DNA from: Turritopsis dohrnii
Taxonomy: Eukaryota > Cnidaria > Hydrozoa > Anthoathecata > Oceaniidae
Assembly: GCA_027922465.2 (NCBI GenBank)
Contig: BQMF02000001.1
Span: 434,001 to 498,000, forward strand
DNA length: 64,000 nt
Direction: 5' to 3'
Shown: positions 11,326-24,346 of the stretch, piece by piece
Numbering within the stretch: position 1 is the first letter of the stretch
Layout of the letters: each line of letters opens with the position of its first letter
Translations under genes and position numbers: made by a program
Notes under the pieces: generated by a model
Seen by the model: only the letters and a program-made list of their open reading frames with translations
The model's database searches: none
Told to the model about the DNA's origin: nothing

Positions 11326-11640
11326 AAGGCGAAAGTTCATCATTATTAAAAGCCAGGCTGAAAACTCATTGTTATTTAATATACATCATGATTTGATAAT
11401 AAAACAAGATTCGCAAAAATTCGACTATATATTTCCCCAAAGTTGCAAAAATTTTACCAATTATTGTGTGTACGTTGATAACCATGAGAAAAATGTATCG
11501 TTAAATAATTACAGTATAACTACCATCGATCTGATACTCAGATTGAATTTAATGCCACAAAAAAACTTACTTTGAAGTTATTATGAAATGAAATTGTTCA
11601 CGGTCAAATGATAAGGTTTCTCTTAAAATTTTTTGCTGAG
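11326..11640. repeat. Interspersed repeat, copy 1 (mixed orientation)
   Basis: Starts with GAAAGTTCATCATTATTAAA as at 21690, then carries the reverse complement of 16640-16935 (TTTCCCCAAA, GATAACCAT, GGTCAAATGATAAGGTTTC). Confidence 0.6.
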
Positions 11641-12050
11641 GAGTTAAAAAGTGACTGAGAAGTTACTACACGTACCTAAAAATTAGAAGACCTAAATGCG
11701 ACTAATATTTTCCCTTAAACAACTGCATATCAACAAACTCATCAATATGTAAGACAATTTCATCTTAATAAAAGATGTATGATCTTTATTGTTGCAGAAG
11801 CTTGACAAGTTTCCTATTTTTAACTCAAATAAAACTATCTTACAACATCATACAATCAAATTTGTATACAGGTTTTCTGTACAAAAGAAGAAAAGAAAAT
11901 TGTTAAACCTAATTTTGATACCACAGTATACTTTCGGGTAGACATATAAGCAAATGCTATCAAAAGTAATCAAAATCTCTACCAACAAATATTACGTGTA
12001 ACATTTCAAATTAGGACAGAGTAGTTATTTTTTAAAAAAAGATGGCCTTA

Positions 12051-12554
12051 GAGTGCGTTTACATGAGAGCCGTAGTGACCTAAACCGGTTTGAAATTTTT
12101 AGCTGTTTGAAATCGCCATTCTGTTTACATGAGAAATTTCAATACGGTCTTAGCGAGTTTTGTCGGGTAAAAATCGAAACAATAGATTTACTAGTTTCTA
12201 GCTCTCTATACGAGTGCGTTTTTACACGAGAACTATACTGAACTCACACCGGTTTGAGATTTCAATACGGGTAGAAATATTTTCTATGCACGATAGAATA
12301 AATTTAGCACATTCTATATTTTTATTTCATGTTAATTAACATGCACATGCTTGTTAACACATTTTATGATAAAACAATGAAATGTTAAAACTTTCACACC
12401 TTTCCAAATTTCAGTACAGCTGTTATCATGTAAACATCGCTAAAGGTTTGACCAGGAACCATAGTGAAATAATTACCCGTATGGAAACTCGTAACGGGAG
12501 GATTGAAATTTCAAACAGGTTTGAGTTCACTACGGCTCTCATGTAAACACACTC
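12051..12554. mobile_element. PIF/Harbinger-type MITE with TTA target duplication
   Basis: Termini GAGTGCGTTTACATGAGAGC and the inverted GAGTGTGTTTACATGAGAGC, each followed by CGTAGTGA. Flanked by TTA at 12048-12050 and 12555-12557, the three-base duplication typical of PIF/Harbinger elements. 504 bp, no coding capacity. Confidence 0.8.
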
Positions 12555-13799
12555 TTAAAGTGGCAATTTATAAAACTAAATTCAAGTATTCAGAATAAAA
12601 GAAATTTATTTTGTGTTTATTTTGTGGTAAAAATGACCTTCATATATAAATCCCAAATGGAAAAAACAAACTTTGGTAGTGAAAATACATATCCATAACC
12701 AAATCACTACATAGCTGAAAGTAGAAGTTTGTGCTCCGGCTTCATTTAAATTACAGACTGTCATTTGTGTTGTGTTTTGAATTACGTTCGTTGTTCGTAC
12801 AGGAAAATTGACAGTACATAATATTAAATTTTGCAAAATAAAATATGATATACAGTATCAAAACAGTATACGTGATCATGGAATTCATCCTTAGTAAACT
12901 ATGTTTCCATTGTTGGATTAAATGACTATATATATATATATATATATATGTTTTAAAATATTATACGTAATAGGTTTTCTGTACTTCTTGTTGCATATAC
13001 GACATCATGTTTTTACTAGCTGTTTTTGTATATACTTTTTGAAACTGGCTGAACTGGTCGTTCTCCACATGAAAGGCAAAAGGGTTTCCTTTATGGCTGG
13101 TACATCATGCTTTTAGTTCAGTTGGGCTACATTATATCAGGATGTAAAATAAAAATAAATCTTCAGCCTGGCTATTGATAATGAATTTTCACCTTTGCAC
13201 TGAAACCACACCTTCAATGGTTTGCTGTTCGAAGCATATTAATTACCAATCATCATAACAATGTTATCAACAAAAACAAAACATCATTGATACATCAATT
13301 TTTTCTGGTTTTACACGTTCATTCAAAAGTTTTAACGAAGCTTTTTAAGACAACACTGAACTAAAACGATTCATTTCCATCATTTAACGTTTCATCTATT
13401 GAATCATTTTAAGACCTAGCAGAAAAAAAACAAAAATCTTCCACTCATCTGCACTGAATGAAAAAAATGGCGTGCTGTAGGCTAGCCTCTATTCTTATCT
13501 ACTTTGGCGGCTAGGCGAAAATTCAATACCGAACCGCGGCTATAAAAGTGAACGGAGAAGGAGGAGAAAAAGGAGGAGAAGGAGAATGCCGGTTTTAACT
13601 TATATTTCGCCCTATGGGGAAATATATAATAATGTAGAAGAACTCAATAATTGAATATATATACGTACACAGCCATTAATGGGAACTTTTTATGGGAGAA
13701 CAGTCAATTATGTTAACTCAAAGAGTATATAACAAAAGCTGCAAGTAAAAACATGATGTCATATCAACAGGAAGTTTACGTAACAGTGTTTTAATTCTT

Positions 13800-14600
13800 A
13801 GCAGAGGAGAGGATAGAGATGAGATTCATAATAAGCGTGAAGGAATCTGGCCAAGTGTGCTTCCTGGATAGGTTAATCTAATAACAGAAACATAATTTAC
13901 TATGGATGAATTCCATGATCACATATCTTGTTTTGATACACTGTATGTTTTATTTGGTAAACATTAGGCCGATGGAAATTTTAAATTAGTTTCGCATCAC
14001 ATATCTCTTGAAAATGTCATGCTGCATTTTTTGATTGTTCATTATTCATTAATTTTGTCAATAATTTCATCAATAATTTCATTATTCATCAATTCTGGGC
14101 CATACATAGCCAGAGAACACATCAAATACACCATTTTGCATTATTGTAATCACCGAGATCCTGCCAGTCGGAGAATTGGTACTAATATAAAATTTTCATC
14201 GACCTAGACCTATACCTAATTATGAACAACCTCTTCTTATTTACCTTCTTATTACGAATGTATATAATTCAAAACACATTCCAACATAACAGTCTGTAAA
14301 TTAAAAGCACAGCAGATCCTGTGTTGTCAATCAAACCAGAAAACAAACATCTGCCTTCAGCTAATACCTATGGTGATTCAGTGATTGATGTATATTTTCA
14401 CTACAGTACCAAAATCGGTTTATTTGTTATTTTTTAATTTGGGATTAATTAGGAAGGTCATTCATCATATTGTCAGTATGTTTAGGAGTTCTTATTCTGA
14501 AGAAATAATTTGCGAGAACATATTTTTTTGTATCAGAGATGCTTATTCGGAATACTTGAATTTAATTTTATAAATTGACATTCTAAGAAGCCCTTCTTCA
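13800..14600. repeat. Interspersed repeat, copy 2
   Basis: Shares ordered blocks with 21640-22490, for example TGTGCTTCCTGGATAG and AGGAAGGTCATTCATCA, and ends in the same TTGAATTTAATTTTATAAATT segment. Confidence 0.6.
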
Positions 14601-14734
14601 TAACTCTCTTTTCTTAATTTGGGATGTGACACATTAGAATTGGCTCTAATCAATATTCTGTTGTTCTTTTGTAAACCTGTATACAACTTTGATTGTATAA
14701 ATGTTGTAAGAAGTAACTCGAGCTACAAAAAGGA

Positions 14735-16288
14735 ACTGGTCCGTTACATTGTTTTCCATGATTTATGGTACAAGAGATAGGAAACTTGTCAAGATTCTAC
14801 AAGAATAAAGATTATATGTTTATTATAATGGCATTACCGTACATTTTTATGCAGTTGTTAAATATCCTGTAAAAACCTATTCAGTTAAGGCGAAATATTA
14901 GCCGCATACACCTTTTTTTATAAGCATCAGGTAAATTTGGCTCAGCCTCAGTTATGCTTAAAGATTTTGAGAATCGAGCCTTAATCCATGCTTAGTTTAT
15001 CCACACCTAATGACCAAAAGCATTAAGATTCAACCTTATTTTATTAGCGGGATTCGGGAAAATCATGTTTCGTTTACACGAAACTATTTTTCTATAGATT
15101 TGTAGGGAATTATTATGCAACTTAGTAGAGTTGTTCGTGAAATTTTCCCTACAAAGTCATTAGAAACTTCACATCAACACTTGAAATAAGCGTGCAAAGT
15201 AATAATGTTTCTTTTGATACAACAAAAGGCTTTAAATCTCTGAGGCATCGTTACTGGTCCGTTACATTGTTTTCCATGATTTATGGTACAAGAGATAGGA
15301 AACTTGTCAAGATTCTACAAGAATAAAGATTATATGTTTATTATAATGGCATTACCGTACATTTTGATGCAGTTGTTAAATATCCTGTAAAAACCTATTC
15401 AGTTAAGGCGAAATATTAGCCGCATACACCTTTTTTTATAAGCATCAGGTAAATTTGGCTCAGCCTCAGTTATGCTTAAAGATTTTGAGAATCGAGCCTT
15501 AATCCATGCTTAGTTTATCCACACCTAATGACCAAAAGCATTAAGATTCAACCTTATTTTATTAGCGGGATTCGGGAAAATCATGTTTCGTTTACACGAA
15601 ACTATTTTTCTTTAGATTTGTAGGGAATTATTATGCAACTTAGTAGAGTTGTTCGTGAAATTTTCCCTACAAAGTCATTAGAAACTTCACATCAACACTT
15701 GAAATAAGCGTGCAAAGTAATAATGTTTCTTTTGATACAACAAAAGGCTTTAAATCTCTGAGGCATCGTTACTGGTCCGTTACATTGTTTTCCATGATTT
15801 ATGGTACAAGAGATAGGAAACTTGTCAAGATTCTACAAGAATAAAGATTATATGTTTATTATAATGGCATTACCGTACATTTTGATGCAGTTGTTAAATA
15901 TCCTGTAAAAACCTATTCAGTTAAGGCGAAATATTAGCCGCATACACCTTTTTTTATAAGCATCAGGTAAATTTGGCTCAGCCTCAGTTATGCTTAAAGA
16001 TTTTGAGAATCGAGCCTTATTCCATGCTTAGTTTATCCACACCTAATGACCAAAAGCATTAAGATTCAACCTTATTTTATTAGCGGGATTCGGGAAAATC
16101 ATGTTTCGTTTACACGAAACTATTTTTCTATAGATTTGTAGGGAATTATTATGCAACTTAGTAGAGTTGTTCGTGAAATTTTCCCTACAAAGTCATTAGA
16201 AACTTCACATCAACACTTGAAATAAGCGTGCAAAGTAATAATGTTTCTTTTGATACAACAAAAGGCTTTAAATCTCTGAGGCATCGTT
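14735..16288. repeat. Three tandem 518-bp units
   Basis: Units start at ACTGGTCCGTTACATTG at 14735, 15253 and 15771, exactly 518 bp apart. By eye they differ at only a handful of bases (e.g. TTTTTATGCAG versus TTTTGATGCAG; TCTATAG versus TCTTTAG), so the triplication is recent. Each unit includes a segment (GGGATTCGGGAAAATCATG, TTTCGTTTACACGAAAC) also present once at 36179-36340. No ORF. Confidence 0.95.
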
Positions 16289-16614
16289 TTAGTAGAACAG
16301 TTTAAAAAAAATTCTCACAAGTAATTGATTTTTTTCGTGTAACAGGCTCGTCGAGTTTACGAATCTCCCTAATGCTTGTTATTACTTTTCAAGCAAACCA
16401 CCATTTCAATGTCTTCATTCATTCTTTGCTATGGAGATGTTTCATATCCCACAAAAAATTTTTTTTGACTATTGTTTATGCTTACACAGTTTTTTTCACA
16501 GTCAAAGGTATGCTTAGTTTATGCTTAAATTTATGGCAATTATCAGCCTAGTTATGCTTATATCTGTTATGCTTATAAAAAGGTGTATAGGTCATATGGT
16601 TTTTAGCAATATGC

Positions 16615-16935
16615 ATAATTTTTCAGTCACTTTGAATCCTCAGCAAGAATTGTAAGTGAAACCTTATCATTTGACCATCTTCAGTTTATAAGTTCAAAAT
16701 ATGTTCTTCTTCTGGTTATCAAAATCAATTCCACCCTAATTAGTAAGGACAACGTTCTTATCTGAGTATCAGGCTGACTTGTCAAGAATGTTAATTTTGC
16801 TGGTAATTGTATCATCGTAGTTGTATAGCGAAATGATACATTTTTCTAATGGTTATCAATGTAAACACAGTAATTTTTAAAACGGTAGTTTTGGGGAAAT
16901 ATATATAATTGCATTTTTGCGAATCTTGTTTCAAT
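16615..16935. repeat. Interspersed repeat, copy 3
   Basis: AATTGTAAGTGAAACCTTAT, TTTGACCAT, CTGAGTATCAG, GGTTATCAATGTAAACACA and GGGGAAATATATATAATTGC follow in the same order as at 26885-27130 and inverted at 11395-11640. Confidence 0.65.
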
Positions 16936-18261
16936 AAAAAAAAAATTTTATTCACTGGGTTGTTTCGAGTAAGGCCTGGAACAGCGTTTTTTAGACGCTG
17001 TATATCCAAACATTGTCTGCTTAATCAATCAGGCCTACTCAAACAAAACATCCGAAATCCGACCCTGCATAAGGGAATACCCGGACTTGGATAGTCGCTA
17101 CGGTCACAATATGTTTATAGAGTATAAGTAGTATTTCTATTTAAAAACATGTATCGATTGGTTGAAAAAAAAAACGAGGTTAATTGTGTATTGAATGTTC
17201 ATCTGGCCATTTCAGATTAGTAGCAGCAATTTTAGGTCCTTGTAAAAGGTGATAGATTTGTTTGAAATTTATAAGATTGGATGAAGTAGGTACGACAAAA
17301 TCTGTTGCTTAATTACTTGCTCAAGATTGTTCAAGATTATATGGTAAACACAACTTGTTTTAGTTACAAAGAAAAACAAGATCAACAGCAGGAAACGTTT
17401 TACATTTCAACAATCGCCTTGAAAAAAACTTGGAAGAGAATTCAAGAAAGGGGAAGAATTGATATGAGTGACGATGGTTGAAACGTAAATTTTACCTCAA
17501 CGGAGATATTATGACACAGTGCGAGAATGTATCTAAGGACGAAAATCCTCAGCGCTTTAAAATTTGACCAAATTGTGAAAAACACAAAAACGAAATCAAC
17601 ATAGTCAAAATAGATACATAGTCAAATTAATATTTGTTTATTTATTTATTGTTATTTTGTTAACTTGTTCATAAGTTGTTGGCAGGTATGGAAATTATAA
17701 AATATTTGCACAGTTTAAGAGAGTTTTAAAGACTTTCATAAAAAATGTTTTCGACGTCAATTTTAAACATTTTTGTACAAAGGAAATTTCAGATTTTTTC
17801 CTAAAATCCTTCTATCTTTTGAACCGGTTTGTTTTTTTCACTGAAATTTTGCCTATATTTTTCCATTACCTTGTAAAATCTACCTCTAAAAGATTTATTA
17901 TTTATCTAAAGACAATATTCGATTATAACAAATCCAAATTTGGATGTGTTTTTCCTGGCCCACCCAGTATATGTACAGATTTTCTTGAACGCTTGATCCA
18001 AAAATTCTCTTTTGACCATTTATGATTAATGGTCAGAACTTCATTCCCCGTTACACTGTGATTGGGTTATTCTGAAGCTTAAAGGATATTATTGAGGATC
18101 ACGATGAAGATGATTTTTTTGCATTTTAAACAATTGCGTATAACGCCATTAAAAAATGAAGGACTGTGAAAAACGAAGGTCACTGATAAATATATCTGAA
18201 AATGTATCCGTCTTCTAACTTCTCGATAAGAAAAAAGGCATCCTTCCACCGGAATGTTAAA
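16936..18261. other. Gene-free stretch
   Basis: AT-rich; no gene or clear repeat recognised. Confidence 0.5.
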
Positions 18262-18350
18262 ATACAGCCGAACATCTATAATTCGAACCTCCATAATTCG
18301 AACTCTCTCCAATTCGAACGAAGTCCATGGTCCCTTGACCTAGTATTCTA
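18262..18350. repeat. Terminus of a pogo/Tigger-like element
   Basis: CAGCCGAACATCTATAATTC followed by repeated CCATAATTCGAAC/CCAATTCGAAC blocks after a TA dinucleotide resembles Tigger-type terminal repeats. I do not see the partner end. Confidence 0.4.
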
Positions 18351-18430
18351 GGTAAATGGACCTCTGTAGTTTAAACTTTCCATCAATCGAACAAACTATA
18401 GCAACAATGTTCGTTGATAAGAAGTCCATT

Positions 18431-18720
18431 TTTCCTGGTAGCCTTGTGGTAGAGTGCTCGCTTCCTGTTCGGGAGGTCGTGGGTTCAATCCCCAACCGAG
18501 TCATGCCAGCGACTATAACAGTGTGAATCACTCCTCTCCGCTTAGCACTCAGTAAGAGAGTAGGAATGATGTCTAGGGTGGTTGTCTAGTTGAGCGGTTT
18601 ACGCCATTAAAGCTTCCGTAGCCCAAATGGGGGTTTTAAATGCTCTAGGAATGCTCTAGAATTGTCCAGGGGGGAGTTGTCCTGGAACCTTCGTTTTAGT
18701 TATCAGAAGAAGAAGGTGCA
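18431..18720 (+). mobile_element. tRNA-derived SINE
   Basis: The head has pol III promoter boxes in tRNA spacing: an A box in TGGTAGCCTTGTGGTAGAGT (from 18436) and a B box GGTTCAATCCC (18482-18492). A non-tRNA body of about 220 bp follows and ends in a GAAGAAGAAGG-like tail near 18720. The lack of a well-folded tRNA with clean acceptor stem argues for a SINE over a functional tRNA. Confidence 0.6.
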
Positions 18721-19980
18721 GTGAAGAAATGCAGAAAAAATGCTCTACACAGTAACGAATGGTTTTAATATTAATGTAGTTTTGAAAGATTAATTAATTT
18801 ATTATAAGTTTATTATTAGTTTGGAAAAGATACATGAGTCAAAGTAATTTTATCTTTTTTTAGTATGTATATGCTGGATGAAAACGAAGACCAGAGGAGC
18901 AGCGCAACGAAGAGTGAAGGAATTTGTTTTGGTAACGTGCGCTATTAGTTAGCAAAGAAGAGTGATTAAAATGTTTCAACGTTTTACTTACTTCGTTTTA
19001 GTTATCAAATATGTCTATACAGAAGAATCAAATAATTCAATCATTTAAGATGTAGGAGCTGGATGAAAATGAAGAGCGAGAGCGCAGTAAAAATTTGTTT
19101 CATGTGATTTATTTATTTACAATCAACTGAAAATGGTGCCACAGTTATGAATGTTTTTATTTCTCATGGCTGTGGAAATGGGGAATGTCTGATGCTGTCT
19201 CATGTTTGCTTCAATAAGGTTGCAGTGGTGTGATTTTATAGCTGTGTTCCTCACTGAAATCGTTTTCTTTTAAGTCACAAAAGAAAAAGTGTATATAAAC
19301 CATTAAAGAAATGAAGCACATGGTTAAATTATGATGCTGAGAGGGTTGTTAAGAGAAGAATGGATTATGTATTGAAGAAGTTCATTAATTAATACAATGA
19401 AACTGTGCTACAAAAAGAAGCGTTATTGGATGAATTTTTCTTCAGTTTCTATTTTATCATGTTTATGCATTATTTTGTGTTATGGTAATCGTTTACATAC
19501 TATGCCTGGGTATATAATTTTGGCATTGTGTTTTTATTTGTTACTTTTTCTCTTCTGGGTAAATTTGTGTTTTTAGTTATATATTATTTTTAGGATAAAT
19601 GCGTACGTGAACTTTCTGTTCCTTCTTTTTTCTTTGTGTTTTGTTTTTTATTTCAATATTGCAATAGCATGATTGGGTTTTCCGTATTATTATACAATTG
19701 AAATATTATTATTTTAGGTAATAATAAAAAAGCATAAACCATTAAAGAAATGAAACTCATGGTTTTAACCATGATGTTGATGGTTTTGGGAAGAACAGAC
19801 TATATATCATTTCAAAAATTGATTAATGATTGCAGTCCAGTGACAAGCACCATGCGAAACAGTTGGAAGATATCAATTTGTTTTTATTTAACATTTTGTA
19901 ATGTTATTCAATGTTTGCTTTTGTATGTCTGGTCATATTGGTCATATTGCGGTAGTTGGACCACGCAAGACACATTCACG
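18721..19980. other. Gene-free stretch
   Basis: AT-rich; two related segments (AAACCATTAAAGAAATGAA at about 19297 and 19737) suggest an old local duplication. No gene. Confidence 0.45.
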
Positions 19981-20712
19981 ATTAGTATAATAGCACGTGG
20001 CATTCGACGTCAGATGTTTTTATGATCACGGGGGGAATCTTTCCATTGCACCCCTAACCGTACCCGTCGTTTTTGTGGAAATATCTCGAGAACCAATAGG
20101 GATAACTGATGTTTTTTGGGTCCGCGATACAGGTGATAGGGTGAGGCAACATTTGGGCCAAAATTTTATTTGGTACTGCGGCTATGACGTCATCAAAATC
20201 CTTGATCGACAATATTTTTGCAACGGTTGATCGGAGCGAAACCCCATATATATATTTTTTTCGAGCTTTAAAATATGGGTACACTTTCCAGTCCTAATTT
20301 CGTGATCTAATTTTTCGTCATCTATTTTTGACACGGGACTTTCGTAGATCCTTTTCGAAATTAGTACTAGTAATCACATGTTTGAGAGGGAAATTTGGGA
20401 TAAATTTCCCGAGTTCAGTTTTTTGAAATTTTGAAATCCCCGAGTGAAACGAGGATCATGGTTAATCACAGTTTTTGTAAATCTTCGTCGGACAGCAACT
20501 GAAATCGACTCTCCATTTTTAAAATCAAAATAAACACAAACTCTCAACGAAAGAATGAGAGCGTAAATCAAAACATTCGAAATTTGTCAATTTCATGTGC
20601 GATCGCCTATTTGAATGTTGAAAAAAGAAAACACGGGAACGCAACCATGTGATTAAACCCGTAAAAAACTTTTACGCGAGTTGCTAGTCTCTAGTTATAC
20701 TAATCCGCGTGT
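19981..20712. mobile_element. Non-autonomous element, family B, copy 1
   Basis: Ends in ATTAGTATAA at left and TTATACTAAT at right. Reversed, it matches 38113-38411 and 40287-40710 in blocks such as AACTCGCGTAAAAGTT, TTGGTTCTCGAGATATTTCC, GATGACGTCATAGCCGCAGT and the terminal CGTGCTATTATACTAAT. No coding capacity. Confidence 0.65.
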
Positions 20713-21639
20713 GTGCACACCACTTTTATTTTAGAGAGTGTATAAAATTTACGGACTGAAACAACCCCATACATTATTTTGACCAGTTTTTCGGACATGG
20801 GTACATTTTCCAGTCACAATTCAGCGATTTAATTTTTAGTCACGGGGTACACCACGTTCATTTCAGCATCGGAAATTTAGTTTGCGCATGCGTCGCCTAA
20901 GCGGGAATTTTTAACGAAATACATAAGGGCGGCTTGGAGGGGTGTTTCTTCTTAATTTGGTTACTGACAATAACAGGCGCAAAGAAGAAGGAAATGAGAA
21001 CGAACATGGTTTTAATTTATTGATTTATGAAGTTCATGATTCTTTCGATCACACTGTGCAAGTTTCATAACAGAAATATTACTGTAATGTTGATTACCAC
21101 GAGCTGAAAAAAAGCATGTTTACTACATGCGTAAATATAGCACTTACGGAAATTGAATTTAAAGAAAAGCTAGCATTGGAATTTCGTTGAAACTTGGTTT
21201 ATTTTACTGTGGAACCATTTTGGAATGTTTTCCTGAAAACCTCATGGAGCTGTCAGTTTTTGTTTGTCTTCAAATGTATTCCAAAGATGAGAGTTTGACA
21301 ACTGTATATTGCATATTCTGCATGGTTTCTTCGCTATGCTAATAAACTAATTATCCCCTAAAGAGGATTTTAATCTTTAACAAACTTCAAAAGAGTGTAG
21401 ACAAGGAAAGTCTGATCCTCTTGATTCGAGCTTTTAGACATTGGGCTTGTGAATTCACTGCTGTTAGATGTACATCCATAATGGCCTTTATTCTTCTAGT
21501 ATTTGGTTTCGTGTGGCAATATGTTCCATATACCCTGTTAAATATTGGATGTATTTCCCTCAGCACCCTGTTCCACATAAAGTCATGTATGTTTTATTTG
21601 CTGATAACAGTGTTATGATGACTAGAATTTAAATTCCTG
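20713..21639. other. Gene-free stretch
   Basis: No gene recognised; some sequence near 20740-20900 resembles family B internal blocks. Confidence 0.45.
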
Positions 21640-22490
21640 GAACTGAAGCCTTAAACTTCTCATTTCACTTCAAGTTGAAGTGAAATGTGAAAGTTCATCA
21701 TTATTAAAAGGAAGGCTGAAGACTCACTTTTATTTAACATTGTGATAACGCTGCCCACCTGAAAACATATGATTTATACAGTCACGAAGGAAGTCATGGG
21801 AAGCCCCTTCTATGTGGTGAAACAACGAGTTATATACATAACGAAAACTGCAGAAAGTAACCTTGATTTCGTATACGAAAAGAAGTTCAGAAACCCAATG
21901 CTGTGTATATAACTTTTTAATACACATGAGACACCTGGATGACTTGAGTGAATATGTGGTGCTTCCTGGATAGAAGCTTAATCAGACACGGAAGCATATG
22001 TCACATACTGTTTTGATACAGTATATTTCATTTTGTAAAAATTAACATCCTACTGTCAATTTTCCTTATGAACAAGGAAAGTAAATCAAAACATAACACT
22101 CTGAATTTTTTGTTTATCGATGTATATTTTCATACCAAAATCTGTTTGTTTGTTTTTCATTTGAGATTTAGGAAGGTCATTCATCACACTGACAGTGTGC
22201 TCTGAAGAAATGTGTGTGTTTATTTCAAATGCTTGAATTTAATTTTATAAATTGTCCTGTCTTAGCCCTACCCTTTTTTGAAAATAACTCATGTTTTCCT
22301 TATTTGAAATGCTGTCATTGGTTTTTGATTAGATAGTTATTTGCTTATATTGCTTACTATTCAGTTGTTAGATGAGAAACATTTAGGACATTAATATTTT
22401 TTAGCTATACCCATAGTAACTCCTCAGCAAGAATTGTAAATGAAACCTTATCATTTGACCATGAACATCTTCATACAGTTTTGTTTCTTG
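21640..22490. repeat. Interspersed repeat, copy 4
   Basis: Parallel to 13800-14600 (GTGCTTCCTGGATAG, GGAAGGTCATTCATCA) and ends with the AATTGTAAATGAAACCTTAT/TTTGACCATGAACATCTTC block also seen at 26895-26935. Confidence 0.6.
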
Positions 22491-23319
22491 TTTGAACACG
22501 TGACACGGGTTCATTGATGCTAAAGTCGCTAAAAAGTGACTCGAATGAAAACGCCCATAACTTTCTTAAAAAAGCTGAAAGCTCAACAAAATAACTTGTG
22601 ACTGAAAGCTAAATGATATAGATAGGCAATAAAAGTAATTTTAAAGGATTTCTAATGTTGAATTTTTGGGAATAACGGGATGAAAAAGTAAGATTTTTGC
22701 AGTTTAATAGTTGACAGTTTGGCACAACGTAAAATATCTTTGAATAAATGCCTGGTTACAAATTTTTGATTTCGGTGATCCTTAGTTATACCTCTTACCA
22801 AATAAATTAAAGTCTACACCATGCAAATATTTTGAAATGAGTTTCAGAACATTTTACGGCGTTAGGTCAAGATTAATGACTCATCAAAAACGAGAAAATT
22901 AAACATTTTCAACAATTTTCAACATCGAAAAAAATCCAATGCGCAATGCAATGGCTTCTTTTCTTCTACCGCACCTGATCTGAACGAACGTGACACACGG
23001 GGGAACACGGGATTTCCACACATTCTTTTCGAAATTAAAGCCGTAAAACGTTTACTGGAAATGCTAGTTTATATACTAATCCCCGCTGTGCATCTAGTTT
23101 TTAGTTTAGGGAGTCGTTTTTAACGGTCAAAATCTTCTTAATCATGGTCATATATAGTGGCAGTTCGACCACGCAAGGCACATTCACGATTAGTAGTAGG
23201 AGAAACCCTTGCAGTGCATTTGATCGTTTCAAATGTTTTGATTGTTCGCAAGGTTAAGAAACGATAGCGTTAACGTTCGTTTGCCAGCAAGTTTTCATTT
23301 GCTATTTTGCCCAGCAGGC

Positions 23320-23510
23320 ATTTCAACGTTGTATCAACGTTGTGTTGAAGTTGATGTCCAACGTTGAACAAACGTTGATTCACAGTTGAAAATGAAACAA
23401 AATCCGACGTCAGATTTTCAACGTTGAAACCACGTCAGATTACAACGTTATAGCAACGTTGAAACAACGTCGAATAACGTTGTTTCAACGTTGTTTCAAC
23501 GTTGATAATG
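23320..23510. repeat. Left array of CAACGTTG-type palindromes
   Basis: At least ten AACGTTG/CAACGTT half or full sites in about 190 bp, mirrored at 27970-28225. Candidate transposase binding sites. Confidence 0.8.
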
Positions 23511-23782
23511 CTAAAATTCAGATAAAAATAGCTTCGTTTCACTTTATTGTCTGAACTTGTAGCCGAGTAGATGATTCGTAATTTGATGTTGTTATTGACA
23601 CAGATTTTCATCTTTAACAAAGTGGATAGCGGCTAACCCAAGGAACTAACCGACACACAAAAAACAATCTTATTGTCACGCTGAAATTCTTTTGTCTTAT
23701 TATAAGAACATATTCACAATAATACTTAATTAATATCTTTCCACATCATACAATAACTACCACTTAAATAAATAGATAAAAT

Positions 23783-23979
23783 TTAATCATGTTGTAAGTC
23801 GTCGTCGTCGATATCATTTCCCGCGTCGTCTCCTTCATCATTTACAGCCTTATCTGAGATGGATTCCCGTGTCTTTCGGCCTCCACCGTCCATGCAGTCT
23901 GGTGCATATTTCAGCTGGTCCATAATCACAAGACGAACCTTTGCTTTGGTAACTTTCTTGAAAGTATCCATTACAGCGG
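23783..23979 (-). CDS. Possible terminal exon with acidic tail
   Basis: After an acceptor-like TTTTATTTTAG|CC the frame encodes MDTFKKVTKAKVRLVIMDQL and further residues, ending in a very acidic tail (EGDDAGNDIDDDDLQHD). Composition is coding-like. It lies inside the CCCAGCAGGC element and could be the last exon of that element's gene or of a host gene it interrupted. Upstream exons are not recognised, and the nested element at 24347 may have displaced them. Confidence 0.35.
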
Positions 23980-24157
23980 CTAAAATAAAAGTACTTTTAA
24001 GTGATGCAGTCCAATTCATATGGTCATTCAGATCGATAATTATTTTAACCTTCTCTTATACTTTAAATCAAGTTAATGAATCTCACTTGTAATCGCATTA
24101 TATCAATAAGTTTCTTCAAAGGATTCTTTTTTGACCGCCTTACGTTTTTGCCCACTT

Positions 24158-24202
24158 TTTTCTAAATTGTTCGACAGGATTTCGAACAATTTAGAAAAAA
24201 TA
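24158..24202. other. Strong hairpin (stem about 19 bp)
   Basis: TTTTTTCTAAATTGTTCGA pairs with its inverted copy ending near 24202 across a loop of only a few bases. The stem contains AAATTGTTC, the same 9-mer duplicated by the nested insertion nearby. Confidence 0.7.
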
Positions 24203-24346
24203 ATTATAGCAGACGGTTTCTACTTGTGGTTGCTTTCGAACTAACTGCTGTATTGTTAATCTCCCATTGAATATGAAAACCAGCTAAGTAAGTTTAAGTT
24301 TTTATGTAGAATTCTATAATCGAAATATTTGTAGCAGAAATTGTTC

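Larger units (their letters stand above)
10863..13633. mobile_element. 2.8-kb element with inverted ends of about 150 bp
   Basis: The left end (ATTATTATATATTTCCCCAT, then AGGGCGAAATATA and CTTTTATAGCCGCGGTTC) is repeated in inverted orientation at 13480-13633 with moderate divergence. No target duplication is visible and no transposase lies between the arms. The interior contains a Harbinger-type MITE (12051-12554) and pieces of an interspersed repeat family shared with 13.8-14.6, 16.6-16.9, 21.6-22.5 and 26.9-27.1 kb. Confidence 0.6.

Noticed and set aside
14735..16288. CRISPR-like or regular-repeat array
   Set aside because: Units are 518 bp and nearly identical throughout, with no spacers; this is a tandem duplication.
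18431..18510. Functional tRNA gene
   Set aside because: A and B boxes are present but no clean acceptor stem or cloverleaf closes, and a SINE body follows.
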